This document shows positions 1 through 7,052 of a stretch of 64,000 nucleotides of DNA, piece by piece (the first letter of the stretch is position 1; the number at the start of each line of letters is the position of its first letter). The notes under the pieces are model-generated. The model saw only the letters and a list, made by a program, of their open reading frames with translations, had not been told where the DNA came from and made no database searches. The stretch is from DATARH01 sp036268425 (lineage in GTDB: Bacteria > Pseudomonadota > Alphaproteobacteria > ATCC43930 > CGMCC-115725). The stretch covers positions 12,497-76,496 of the forward strand of contig DATAUE010000116.1 in the NCBI GenBank assembly GCA_036268425.1, in the 5' to 3' direction. The position numbers and the translations under genes were made by a program.

Positions 1-91
1 ACGACATCGTGCGTCCGAAATCGCTGATGTGCTGGCGATCGTGCGGGATCGGGATGTGCACCCACGAGGCATCGACCGATTTGATGCGCAT
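1..91 (-). CDS. Enolase-superfamily (mandelate racemase/muconate lactonizing enzyme) protein, N-terminal fragment
   Basis: Only the first 30 codons are inside the window; the gene runs off the left edge on the minus strand. The readable start is MRIKSVDASWVHIPIP followed by a His/Asp-rich stretch and SDFG. This matches the opening beta-strand and flexible capping loop of MR/MLE-type enolase-superfamily proteins, which usually begin M-[KR]-I-x-x-V-x-A-x-x-V-x-I-P. Such enzymes abstract an alpha-proton from a carboxylate, as in sugar-acid dehydration or racemization. A GAGAGG element lies about 8 nt before the ATG. The catalytic Lys/His and metal ligands are outside the window, so the substrate cannot be assigned. 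The family call is moderate; the partial state is certain. Confidence 0.6.
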   Translation of the reverse strand, partial: MRIKSVDASWVHIPIPHDRQHISDFGRTMS

Positions 92-229
92 TGCCGCCGC
101 CTCTCAGCCGCTGATCCTTCAGCGAGTTTAAGCTGACACGGCATTCGTCTGCACTCGTGAACGCCGTAGGTTGTGAATTATTGGTCAGGGACGGTGACAG
201 TCGCCGCTGCCCTGCTGGAGCCGGAACGC

Positions 230-742
230 TTAGCGGGGGTCGAGAGCCGGCTGCGCTGTTGCCAGGGCGCGATCTTCGATGGCGATGCGGCGGGCGATCA
301 GTGCAAGATTGGCGGCGCTGAAGATACCGGCCAGCGCTACCGCGCCGAACGCCAAGGGTAATGCCGCGATTTCCGCTGCTACGACGAGATAGTTCGGATG
401 CCGCACATAGCGGTACGGCCCGCGTGCCACCAGCATCTCGCCCGGCAGGACGATGATCCGCGTCGTCCAGCGCCGGCCAAGAGTGCCGATCACCCAGAGC
501 CGGCCGAGTTGCAACGCGGCAAACAGCCCGAGAAGCGCCCACGACCACACGCGCGCTCCTGGTAGTATCAGTGCGAGGCTCGCCAGCCAGCTGGCATGCA
601 GCGCGATGAACCAGGGATAGCCGCCTGTGTCGATCTCGACAGCGCCAAGGCGGCGCAACTGGCGGGTATTGCGGGCCGCGAGCGCCAGTTCGGCAAACCG
701 CTGCGCGACGATGAAGCACAGGATTGCGCTGCCAATACTCAC
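230..742 (-). CDS. ICMT-family (isoprenylcysteine carboxyl methyltransferase-like) membrane methyltransferase
   Basis: A 170-residue integral membrane protein with hydrophobic segments near residues 2-18, 45-60, 65-80 and 130-155. The conserved C-terminal box YRYVRHPNY, followed by an Ala/Leu-rich helix, is the SAM-binding signature of the ICMT/phospholipid methyltransferase superfamily. I chose the GTG at 742 because it overlaps the stop of the upstream type III polyketide synthase in a GTGA junction, implying translational coupling. Longer frames upstream are only polyketide synthase sequence read out of frame. In Bacillus (bpsA-bpsB) and Streptomyces griseus (srsA-srsB), ICMT-like proteins paired with type III synthases methylate alkylresorcinol or alkylpyrone products, so the same role is inferred here. 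Confidence 0.82.
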   Translation of the reverse strand: MSIGSAILCFIVAQRFAELALAARNTRQLRRLGAVEIDTGGYPWFIALHASWLASLALILPGARVWSWALLGLFAALQLGRLWVIGTLGRRWTTRIIVLPGEMLVARGPYRYVRHPNYLVVAAEIAALPLAFGAVALAGIFSAANLALIARRIAIEDRALATAQPALDPR

Positions 743-1794
743 CCCCGGCGCAACACGACAAAGCCGGCGGTAAAGCCGGGACCGAGCGCGGTCAACAGCG
801 CGCGCTGCCAGCACGGATCGCCGCCGTCTTCCGCCAGCATCCGGTCCAGCACAAACAGCACGCTGGCGGCCGACATGTTGCCGAAATCGCGCAAGACCGC
901 GCGTGCATTGTCGAGCGCGGCGGGGTCGGTTTGCAGCGCCAGCGCGCAGGCATCGATCACTTTAGGACCGCCGGGGTGGCAAACGAAGCGGTCAACATCG
1001 TCAAGCGTCAGTCCCTGCCGGGCGAGGAAATCGCGTGCCGCGTCCCCCAGCCGCTGCACCACGAGCCGCGGGATGTCGCGCGAGAAGATCGGCTTCAGCC
1101 CATCTCCGGTGACCTCCCAGCCCATGACATCGAGGGTCTGCGGCCAGGTGTGTTCGCCGCCCGCAGTCACCGCCGGGCCGTTGCCGTCGCAACGCAGCAC
1201 CAAGGCCGCGGCGCCGTCGCCGAACAGCGCGGCGCCGACGATGTTGCTTTTCGTCTGGTCGTCGCGGCGAAAGGTCAGCGAGCATAATTCGACGACCAGA
1301 AACAGCACGGCCTTGTCGGGGATCGCGGCGGCAAGCGTCGCCGCGCGCGCCAGCCCGATCGCACCGCCAGCGCAGCCAAGCCCGAAAATCGGCAGGCGCT
1401 GCACGGTGGGCGGCAGGGTCAGCCGTTCAATCAGCAGCGCATCGAGGCTCGGCGTGGCGATGCCGGTCGTGGAGACGACGACGATGGCCCCGATATCGGC
1501 GGGCGACAGGTTGGCTTGGCCGAGGGCCTGCCGCGCCGCAGCCTCGAGCAAGGAGACTGCCGCGGTCAGATAAAGCCCGTTGCGCTCTGGCCAATGATGC
1601 GGCTGCTCAAACCAGTCGAGCGGCACCGCGGAATAGCGGCGGCGGATGCCGGTATTGGCAAACACGGGCAGCAGCCGTTCCAAATCCTCGGCGCCGGCGA
1701 ACAGATGTCGCGCCCGCTGCATGACGGCCGCCTGATCCAGCAGAAACGGGGGCACGGCAGTCGCGATCGCGGCGATTCTCGGAGCCGTCTGCAT
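739..1794 (-). CDS. Type III polyketide synthase (chalcone/alkylresorcinol synthase family)
   Basis: A 351-residue protein of typical length for the chalcone-synthase superfamily. The catalytic triad is readable: Cys141 in FGLGCAGG, His273 in VCHPGGPKV and Asn306 in DFGNMSAAS. These enzymes condense a fatty acyl-CoA starter with malonyl-CoA and cyclize the chain to alkylresorcinols or alkylpyrones. The ATG at 1794 is preceded by GGGAGA at 8 nt; in-frame extension further upstream is low-complexity and runs into the manganese riboswitch region, so it was rejected. The downstream ICMT-like gene overlaps by 4 nt, making a two-gene operon. The product is inferred to be a methylated phenolic lipid or pyrone; starter length and ring type cannot be read. 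Confidence 0.93.
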   Translation of the reverse strand: MQTAPRIAAIATAVPPFLLDQAAVMQRARHLFAGAEDLERLLPVFANTGIRRRYSAVPLDWFEQPHHWPERNGLYLTAAVSLLEAAARQALGQANLSPADIGAIVVVSTTGIATPSLDALLIERLTLPPTVQRLPIFGLGCAGGAIGLARAATLAAAIPDKAVLFLVVELCSLTFRRDDQTKSNIVGAALFGDGAAALVLRCDGNGPAVTAGGEHTWPQTLDVMGWEVTGDGLKPIFSRDIPRLVVQRLGDAARDFLARQGLTLDDVDRFVCHPGGPKVIDACALALQTDPAALDNARAVLRDFGNMSAASVLFVLDRMLAEDGGDPCWQRALLTALGPGFTAGFVVLRRG

Positions 1795-1966
1795 CGCATC
1801 TGTCTCCCGCATGATGTCAAAGATAGGGGTGGGTCTGCGATAATGAAACGGCGCCGATGCATTTTGGCGGGTTCGAAGCCGATCACGATTTGCGTGAGCG
1901 TTCATCGCGTCAGCGTCGAGCGGCCGCGCCGGATTGAGCGCTGCCGGCCGGTCTGCTACAAAAGAA

Positions 1967-2078
1967 CGGTCATTGGGGAGTAGCCGCCCGCCGGGTCGAG
2001 CGGGGGTTGCGTCAACATACTTGACCGCAAGGTCATGGCGCAGACGGCCGCGAGGCTTGGCGAGACCTTTGGCATCGG
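1967..2078 (+). promoter_or_regulatory. yybP-ykoY manganese riboswitch
   Basis: Three hallmark elements of this class occur in the right order and spacing. GGGGAGUAGC is at 1975-1984 (loop L1), GUCAACAUAC at 2011-2020, and GCGAGACCUUUG at about 2060-2071 (loop L3, the Mn2+-binding AGACC). The aptamer lies directly upstream of the GDT1-family cation transporter gene at 2152, a standard target of this riboswitch. The expression platform is probably the GC-rich hairpin at 2091-2139. Binding of Mn2+ by the family is established knowledge; its function in this strain is inferred. Confidence 0.9.
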
Positions 2079-2090
2079 TTACCTGCACCC

Positions 2091-2139
2091 GGGTCGGGCG
2101 GAGGCAGCCGTGCCAAAGTGTATGCCCTGCGCCCGACCC
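2091..2139 (+). promoter_or_regulatory. Expression-platform hairpin downstream of the Mn riboswitch
   Basis: A perfect 10-bp stem, GGGTCGGGCG at 2091-2100 paired with CGCCCGACCC at 2130-2139, separates the aptamer from the GTG start at 2152. No T-run follows. Control therefore looks translational or Rho-linked rather than by a classical intrinsic terminator. The 3' arm ends only 12 nt before the start codon, close enough to affect ribosome access. Confidence 0.6.
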
Positions 2140-2151
2140 TGGTGATGCCTC

Positions 2152-2712
2152 GTGGAAGCTTTTCTGGTGTCGACCGGCGTCGTCGCGCTCGCTGAGATCG
2201 GCGACAAGACGCAGATTCTATCCCTGATGCTGGCGGCGCGGTTTCAGCGCCCGTGGCCGATCATCGCCGGCATCCTGTGCGCGACGATCGCCAATCATGC
2301 CGCGGCCGGATTGGCCGGGACTTTTTTCGGGGGCTTGCTGCAAGGCCCGTGGATGCGCTGGATCCTGGCATTGTCGTTTTTCAGCGTCGCGGTTTGGGCG
2401 CTGTTTCCCGACAAGTTCGAGGAGGACGAGAGCAACAGCAGGCGCGACCGCACCGGTGCCTTCGCCGCGACCCTGGTTGCCTTCTTTCTCGCCGAGATCG
2501 GCGACAAGACGCAGATCGCAACGATCGGGCTGGCGGCGCGCTTTGCGGTGTTTCTACCGGTAGTCGCCGGCACGACGCTCGGCATGATGCTGGCCAATGT
2601 TCCGGCGGTCTTTCTCGGCGACAGGCTGGCCGGCAGACTGCCGTTGCGCGCGATCCGCATTACCGCCGCGATCGTGTTTGTGATCCTCGGCGTCGTGACG
2701 CTGTTCGAATAG
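2152..2712 (+). CDS. GDT1/TMEM165 (UPF0016) family manganese/calcium transporter
   Basis: A 186-residue, six-helix membrane protein made of two homologous halves. Each half carries the family signature E-x-G-D-K-T: residues 15-20 (AEIGDKTQ) and 115-120 (AEIGDKTQ again). The halves are separated by an acidic/Arg linker around residues 90-101. Bacterial UPF0016 members such as MneA export Mn2+, and eukaryotic GDT1/TMEM165 move Mn2+ and Ca2+ in exchange for protons. The start is GTG at 2152. Placement behind a yybP-ykoY riboswitch supports induction by high Mn2+ and a role in Mn efflux. Identification is strong; ion specificity is inferred from the riboswitch. Confidence 0.93.
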   Translation: MEAFLVSTGVVALAEIGDKTQILSLMLAARFQRPWPIIAGILCATIANHAAAGLAGTFFGGLLQGPWMRWILALSFFSVAVWALFPDKFEEDESNSRRDRTGAFAATLVAFFLAEIGDKTQIATIGLAARFAVFLPVVAGTTLGMMLANVPAVFLGDRLAGRLPLRAIRITAAIVFVILGVVTLFE

Positions 2713-2718
2713 CCCCTG

Positions 2719-3156
2719 TCACGCAGGCGCGGACAACTCGCCCCAGCTTGTCGCCCGGGCAATGCGCAACGCGATCACCGGCAACTCGGCGAGCCGCATC
2801 GTGCGGTATTGCGGATAGCGCGCGGTCAGCAATGCCTGGGCGCAGTCGTGCTCCTCGCCGCCATGCAGGATTTCGGCGCGGCCGCGCAGCATGACCCAGG
2901 CGAGGCGGGTCCAGTCTTCGTCCCAGCGGTCGACGACAAAGGCGGCTTGCGGGTTCTCGATGATGTTGCGCAACCGCTTGAGCGGGACGTCGCGACGTTT
3001 CGGCTTTTCATCGATCGTAATGTAAAGCGTCTCGGCGTCGACCGCGTAGCACGCCGGGATCAAATGCGGCGCGCCGCCGGCATCGGCGGTGGCGAGGTGG
3101 CCGACCCGGCTTTGGCTGAGGAAATCGCGTTGGCGGTCGCTGACCATGCCGCGCAT
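2719..3156 (-). CDS. PPOX-class (split beta-barrel) flavin/F420-type oxidoreductase
   Basis: A 145-residue protein with the pyridoxamine-phosphate-oxidase-like pattern. It has an N-terminal RVGHLATAD strand-turn with HLIPACYAV, a central DEKPKR loop, NPQAAFVVDRWDEDW, and a C-terminal VIALRIARATSWGE. This organization matches the small PPOX-fold family related to mycobacterial Rv0121 (TIGR03668), members of which bind FMN, F420 or haem-like ligands; the cofactor here is not determinable. It is transcribed convergently with the GDT1-like gene, with only 6 nt between their stops. An ATG three codons downstream (3147) is an equally possible start, and neither has a convincing SD sequence. Confidence 0.75.
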   Translation of the reverse strand: MRGMVSDRQRDFLSQSRVGHLATADAGGAPHLIPACYAVDAETLYITIDEKPKRRDVPLKRLRNIIENPQAAFVVDRWDEDWTRLAWVMLRGRAEILHGGEEHDCAQALLTARYPQYRTMRLAELPVIALRIARATSWGELSAPA

Positions 3157-3241
3157 GTTGCGGCATCGCGCGCCGGTTGCCTATCGCTTCGCCGCGGTCG
3201 TACGATGCGACATTGTGTTCAAGAAACCACGGGGGAAGCCG

Positions 3242-3760
3242 GTGAACGACATATCGACAGTCGCGCTCAGTCCGGAAACCGTGCTGCAGCAGATGAAGGA
3301 TAACGGCGTCACTGATGTCGTCTGGTTGCCCGACAGCGAAACCAACTGGCTGTTTCTGCTGATGCAGGCCGAGCCGTCGCTGCGGCTGGTCGGGGTCAGC
3401 CGCGAGGGTCACGCCTGTTCGATCGCGGCCGGGCTGTTCGCCGGCGGCAAAAAGCCGCTGATCCTGATCCAGAACACCGGAATGATGGAATCCGGCGACT
3501 CGATCCGCGGCTGGCTCTTGGGGCTTAACGTGCCGGTGGTGCTGATGGTCGGGTATCGCGGCTGGACCCGCCACGGCGTCACGACCGATACGGCAGCCAC
3601 CTATACCGAGCGCTTTCTGATGGCGTTCGGCCTCAATTACTACCTCGTCGAAAACGACGCCGACGCGCCTCGCATCACGGCCGCCTTCGCCGAAGCGGAG
3701 AAGACCAAACGGCCGGTGGTCGTGCTGGTCGGCGACGAGTATCACGGGTTCAACCGCTAA
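3242..3760 (+). CDS. ThDP-dependent decarboxylase, alpha (pyrimidine-binding) subunit, sulfopyruvate/phosphonopyruvate decarboxylase type
   Basis: A 172-residue protein corresponding to the N-terminal Pyr domain of thiamine-diphosphate enzymes. The catalytic glutamate that activates the cofactor is Glu55 in GVSREGHA. It is followed by the helix SIAAGLFAGGKKPLILIQNTG, as in ComD and the phosphonopyruvate decarboxylase N-half. The GTG start at 3242 has a GGGGGAAG SD; in-frame sequence upstream overlaps the divergent PPOX gene and was rejected. The PP-binding partner subunit follows at 3942. Such split enzymes decarboxylate 2-oxo acids carrying an acidic group to the aldehyde. No sulfolactate or phosphonate gene is adjacent, so the substrate is unknown. 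The gene heads an apparent operon with a GMC oxidoreductase. Confidence 0.8.
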   Translation: MNDISTVALSPETVLQQMKDNGVTDVVWLPDSETNWLFLLMQAEPSLRLVGVSREGHACSIAAGLFAGGKKPLILIQNTGMMESGDSIRGWLLGLNVPVVLMVGYRGWTRHGVTTDTAATYTERFLMAFGLNYYLVENDADAPRITAAFAEAEKTKRPVVVLVGDEYHGFNR

Positions 3761-3782
3761 TCGGTGCTCTCGCCTGCCAGCG

Positions 3783-3906
3783 GCCCCTCACCCCGCCCTC
3801 TTCCTGCAAGCGGGGCGAGGGAGCGGCCCGGCGCAGCGTCAAATCCCTCGCCCCGCTTGCGGGGAGAGGGTGGCTGAGGCCGGGAGGTCGAAGTCGGGTG
3901 AGGGGC
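3783..3906. repeat. REPIN-like nested palindromic intergenic repeat
   Basis: Two opposing copies of a REP-like unit lie between the decarboxylase subunit genes: 3796-3821 and its near inverse at 3845-3870, each containing CGCTTGCGGGG or its complement. An outer perfect pair, GCCCCTCACCC at 3783-3793 and GGGTGAGGGGC at 3896-3906, encloses them. The whole can fold into a long hairpin in RNA. A related single palindrome occurs at 25758-25784, so the element is dispersed. It may damp or stabilize the downstream message between two subunits that should be made in equal amounts. Confidence 0.75.
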
Positions 3907-3941
3907 AGCCCACCGAAGCTCGCTCATAAGGAGACACAACC

Positions 3942-4532
3942 ATGATGCGCATTGCCGAAGCGCTTGAGGCTTTTCTGCCGCACCGGGGCGACGCGATTGT
4001 CGTGCCGGGGCGCGGCGGCCGTTATTGGACCCGGTTGACGCAACAGCAGAACCTCGACGTGCCGCTCGGCGACCCGGCGATGGGTGGGCATGCCGGGTTT
4101 GCGCTCGGCCTCGCGCTGGCGCGACCCGACAAGCGCGTGGTGTTGTTCGATTCCGAGGGTGACATCCTGATGAGCCTCGGCATGCTGACCACGATCGCCG
4201 AGCAGGCGCCGGCCAATTTCTATCATTTCCTGCTCGACAACGAAGTCTATGCGACGACCGGCGGTCAGCCTGTGCCCAACGCGAAGAATGTCGCCTACGA
4301 CAGACTGGCGCTCGCCTCGGGTTACCCGCGGGCGCACGCATTTGCGGAGATCGGCGATCTGTCGCGCGAGATCAGCGGCATCCTCGGTCGCCCCGGCCCG
4401 GTCTTTGTCGCGCTCAAGGTCTATCCCGAGGTCGAAAACCAGCCGATCGGCCAGCGCAGCCGCTGGAATACCCGCACCCGCGACCAGGTGCTGAGCGATC
4501 TGCGCGGTGGGCTTGGCGGGGCGCCGCGATGA
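3942..4532 (+). CDS. ThDP-dependent decarboxylase, beta (PP-binding) subunit
   Basis: A 196-residue C-terminal-type ThDP domain. The Mg-diphosphate motif is intact: Gly73-Asp74 in FDSEGDILMS and, 26 residues on, Asn100 in FLLDNEVYATTGGQ. This is the layout of ComE and the C-terminal half of phosphonopyruvate decarboxylase. An AAGGAG SD sits 7 nt before the ATG at 3942. It pairs with the alpha subunit at 3242, although 181 bp including a palindromic repeat separate them. Its stop overlaps the start of the GMC oxidoreductase by ATGA, so beta subunit and oxidoreductase are translationally coupled. Cytoplasmic. The subunit assignment is secure; the substrate is not. Confidence 0.82.
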   Translation: MMRIAEALEAFLPHRGDAIVVPGRGGRYWTRLTQQQNLDVPLGDPAMGGHAGFALGLALARPDKRVVLFDSEGDILMSLGMLTTIAEQAPANFYHFLLDNEVYATTGGQPVPNAKNVAYDRLALASGYPRAHAFAEIGDLSREISGILGRPGPVFVALKVYPEVENQPIGQRSRWNTRTRDQVLSDLRGGLGGAPR

Positions 4533-6166
4533 ACGGCAACGGCGCCGCCGCGGACGCGGGGACGTTCGACTACATTGTGACCGGCGCCGGCTCGGCCGGT
4601 TGTTGCGTCGCGGCACGGCTCAGCGAGAATGGCCGCTATCGGGTGCTGCTGCTCGAGGCCGGCCCCGACGACAAGTATTTCTGGATTCATGTGCCGGTCG
4701 GCTACAGCCGCTTGTTCGCCAACCCGCGCGTCAACTGGATGTTCGAGAGCGAGCCCGAGCCGGAACTTGAAGGCCGCTCGATGTACCAGCCGCGCGGCAA
4801 GGTGCTGGGCGGCACCAGTTCGATCAACGGCATGGTCTACATGCGCGGCAACCCGGCCGATTACGACCTCTGGCGGCAGCGCGGCTGCACCGGCTGGGAT
4901 TGGGACAGCATCCTGCCGTTTTTCCGCAAGGCGGAAGACCAGGAACGCGGTGCTGATCCGGCGCACGGTGTCGGCGGGCCGCTGCGGGTTTCCGATCAGG
5001 CGATCCACTGGGAACTCGGCGACCATTTCATCGCCGCCGCGATCGAGGCCGGGATGCCGGCGAACAACGATTTCAACAATGGCGAGCAGGAAGGCGCCGG
5101 CCCGTTCCAGAACACGACCAACCGCAAGCGCCGCTGGAGCACCGCGACCGCTTATCTGAAACCGGCCCGCCAGCGCCCCAACCTGGCGATCAGCACAAAT
5201 TCGCACGCGACCCGCCTCGTCATCGAAAACGGTCGTGCGACCGGCGTCGAGTTTCAGCGAAACGGCGTGCCGCAGATTGCACACGCCACCGGCGAAATCG
5301 TCGTGTGCGGCGGCGTCTACGGCTCGCCGCAGCTTCTGCAACTGTCCGGGCTGGGGCCGGGCGCGCTATTGCAGCAATTCGGCATTCCGGTGGTGCACGA
5401 TATGCCGGGGGTCGGCGCCGATCTGCAGGATCATTTCTATGTGCGGCTGGCCTATCGCTGTACCCAGCCGATCACCCTCAACGACATCGCCAACAGCCCG
5501 GCCAAGAAACTGTTTGCCGGCATGCAGTATGTGCTGTTCCATAAGGGGCCGCTGACCAGCAACGGCATCTGCGCCGGGGGCTTTGCGCGCAGCGACTCGC
5601 GGCTGGAACGGCCGGACATCCAGCTCAGCTTCAGCGTGTGGAGCTTTGCCGAGCGCAATGCCCGCGGCGCGGTGCCGCATCCGCATCCCGGCTTTACGAT
5701 CAGCGCCGTGCATCTGCGGCCTGACGCGCGCGGCACGGTGCAGTTGAAAAGCCCGGACCCGCTGGCGGCGCCGTCGATACGCTTCAACTTCCTGAAGACA
5801 CCGTATGATCTCCAGGCATTGACCGCAGGCATGCGCCTTGCGCGCCAGATCACCGAGCAGCCGGCGCTCGCTCCGTATGTCGCCGAGGAAATCATCCCCG
5901 GTCCACAGACCCGGACCGACGCCGATTTCGAGACGGCGATCCGCCGCAATGCGATCTCCAACCTGCATCCGGTCGGTACCTGCCATATGGGGGTCGACAC
6001 CACGGCGGTATGCGATCCGCGCTTGCGGGTTAACGGGGTCGCCGGTCTCAGGGTGGTTGACGCCTCGGTGATGCCGAGCGTCCCGGCCGGCAATACCAAT
6101 GCGCCGACCATCATGATCGCCGAGAAGGCGTCCGAAATGATGCTCGAGGACGCCCGCGTCGCGTAA
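4529..6166 (+). CDS. GMC-family FAD-dependent alcohol/choline dehydrogenase
   Basis: A 545-residue glucose-methanol-choline oxidoreductase. The dinucleotide fold GAGSAGCCVAARLSE (residues 19-33) with GPDD downstream binds FAD. The PROSITE-type signature KVLGGTSSINGMVYMRG follows near residue 91. The C-terminal substrate box contains NLHPVGTCHMG (about 478-488, catalytic His) and GNTNAPT (about 521), which supply the active-site pair. Length is typical of choline and aliphatic alcohol dehydrogenases. Coupling to the split decarboxylase by an ATGA overlap suggests the two act on successive intermediates, for example an alcohol and aldehyde, or the enzyme may oxidize a polyalcohol feeding the 2-oxo acid. 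A TetR gene follows and is the likely regulator. Confidence 0.9.
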   Translation: MNGNGAAADAGTFDYIVTGAGSAGCCVAARLSENGRYRVLLLEAGPDDKYFWIHVPVGYSRLFANPRVNWMFESEPEPELEGRSMYQPRGKVLGGTSSINGMVYMRGNPADYDLWRQRGCTGWDWDSILPFFRKAEDQERGADPAHGVGGPLRVSDQAIHWELGDHFIAAAIEAGMPANNDFNNGEQEGAGPFQNTTNRKRRWSTATAYLKPARQRPNLAISTNSHATRLVIENGRATGVEFQRNGVPQIAHATGEIVVCGGVYGSPQLLQLSGLGPGALLQQFGIPVVHDMPGVGADLQDHFYVRLAYRCTQPITLNDIANSPAKKLFAGMQYVLFHKGPLTSNGICAGGFARSDSRLERPDIQLSFSVWSFAERNARGAVPHPHPGFTISAVHLRPDARGTVQLKSPDPLAAPSIRFNFLKTPYDLQALTAGMRLARQITEQPALAPYVAEEIIPGPQTRTDADFETAIRRNAISNLHPVGTCHMGVDTTAVCDPRLRVNGVAGLRVVDASVMPSVPAGNTNAPTIMIAEKASEMMLEDARVA

Positions 6167-6259
6167 ACCGCCCCGCCCGCGAAATCTCCTGGCATCGCCG
6201 GCAGGGTGATGTAAAAGGGATTCACATGAGTTGGGCTGTCCTATGAACCGGGCGGGCAT

Positions 6260-6967
6260 ATGAAATGGGCCGGCCGCGGACCGGGCCCTGGATCGGATCG
6301 CGGGTCAGGTCACGGGTCTGACGACGATACCGCGCGCGGGACGGACAGCCGGCGCACCTATCACCACGGCAATCTGCGCGAGGCGCTGGTCCAGGCGGCG
6401 CTCGATCTGATCGCGCGCAAAGGTCCTGGCGGCTTTACCTTTGCCGATGCGGCGCGTTGGGCCGGGGTCAGTTCGGCAGCGCCCTATCGCCATTTCCGCG
6501 ACCGCGACGCCTTGCTCGCCGATGTCGCGCAGCGTGGCTTCGAATTGTTTGAGGAGCGACTGAAAACTGCCTGGAATGGCGGGCGGCCCGAGGCGATGGC
6601 AGCCTTCGAGAATATCGGCCGCGCCTATCTCGGGTTTGCCCGAGACGAGCCGGCCTATTACTCGGCGATGTTCGAAGCCGGCATCGCACTCGATGCCGAA
6701 CCGGGTTTGCGTCACGCCGCCGAGCGCGCTTTTGCGGCGCTGCGCCTGGCTTCCGAAACCGTGTGCGCGACGTTGCCGGCCGAGCGCCGTCCGCCCGCCT
6801 TGATGATGAGCCTGCACATCTGGGCCTTGTCGCACGGCGTCGCGTCGCTGTTTGCGCGCGGCGACCCTGGCCGTCGGCCGTTGCCCATGACCCCGGAGGA
6901 ATTGCTGGAGGCCGGGGTGCTGGTTTATCTGCGCGGCCTCAGCGCGCCCGATGACAGTTCCCAATGA
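6260..6967 (+). CDS. TetR/AcrR-family transcriptional regulator
   Basis: A 235-residue protein. After a Gly/Asp-rich, probably disordered N-tail (1-30) comes the helix-turn-helix domain starting HHGNLREALVQAALDLIARKG. The recognition helix region is WAGVSSAAPYRHFRDRDALLADV (about 65-88), whose APYRHF is the TetR hallmark. The C-terminal all-helical ligand-binding domain contains WALSHGVASLF. It lies 93 bp downstream of the GMC gene and upstream of a DUF2852 gene whose promoter carries a perfect palindrome, so either unit may be its target. The first ATG was kept, but starts nearer the HTH are possible. Confidence 0.9.
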   Translation: MKWAGRGPGPGSDRGSGHGSDDDTARGTDSRRTYHHGNLREALVQAALDLIARKGPGGFTFADAARWAGVSSAAPYRHFRDRDALLADVAQRGFELFEERLKTAWNGGRPEAMAAFENIGRAYLGFARDEPAYYSAMFEAGIALDAEPGLRHAAERAFAALRLASETVCATLPAERRPPALMMSLHIWALSHGVASLFARGDPGRRPLPMTPEELLEAGVLVYLRGLSAPDDSSQ

Positions 6968-6992
6968 CCCGCCAAAAATTTTAGGGCCACTC

Positions 6993-7037
6993 TTGACAGG
7001 CTGATGCTGCCACCACAATGTGAATGTATATTACATT
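6993..7037 (+). promoter_or_regulatory. Candidate promoter with palindromic operator before the DUF2852 gene
   Basis: A consensus -35 box TTGACA is at 6993-6998. A 6-3-6 perfect inverted repeat, AATGTA-TAT-TACATT, lies at 7023-7037 where the -10 to +10 region would be. The -10 box is unclear (CAATGT at 7016 with 17-bp spacing is the best fit). The AT-rich palindrome stands out against very GC-rich surroundings and looks like a repressor operator, plausibly for the adjacent TetR protein. Confidence 0.5.
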
Positions 7038-7052
7038 AACATGAGGACTCCG

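Noticed and set aside
596..1573. Long plus-strand frame (325 codons)
   Set aside because: Antisense to the methyltransferase and polyketide synthase genes; Ser/Arg-rich shadow typical of high-GC DNA.
739..2088. In-frame 98-codon extension upstream of the type III polyketide synthase
   Set aside because: It runs through the Mn riboswitch region, has low-complexity Arg/Pro/Ala composition and no family similarity; the ATG at 1794 has a good SD and gives normal family length.
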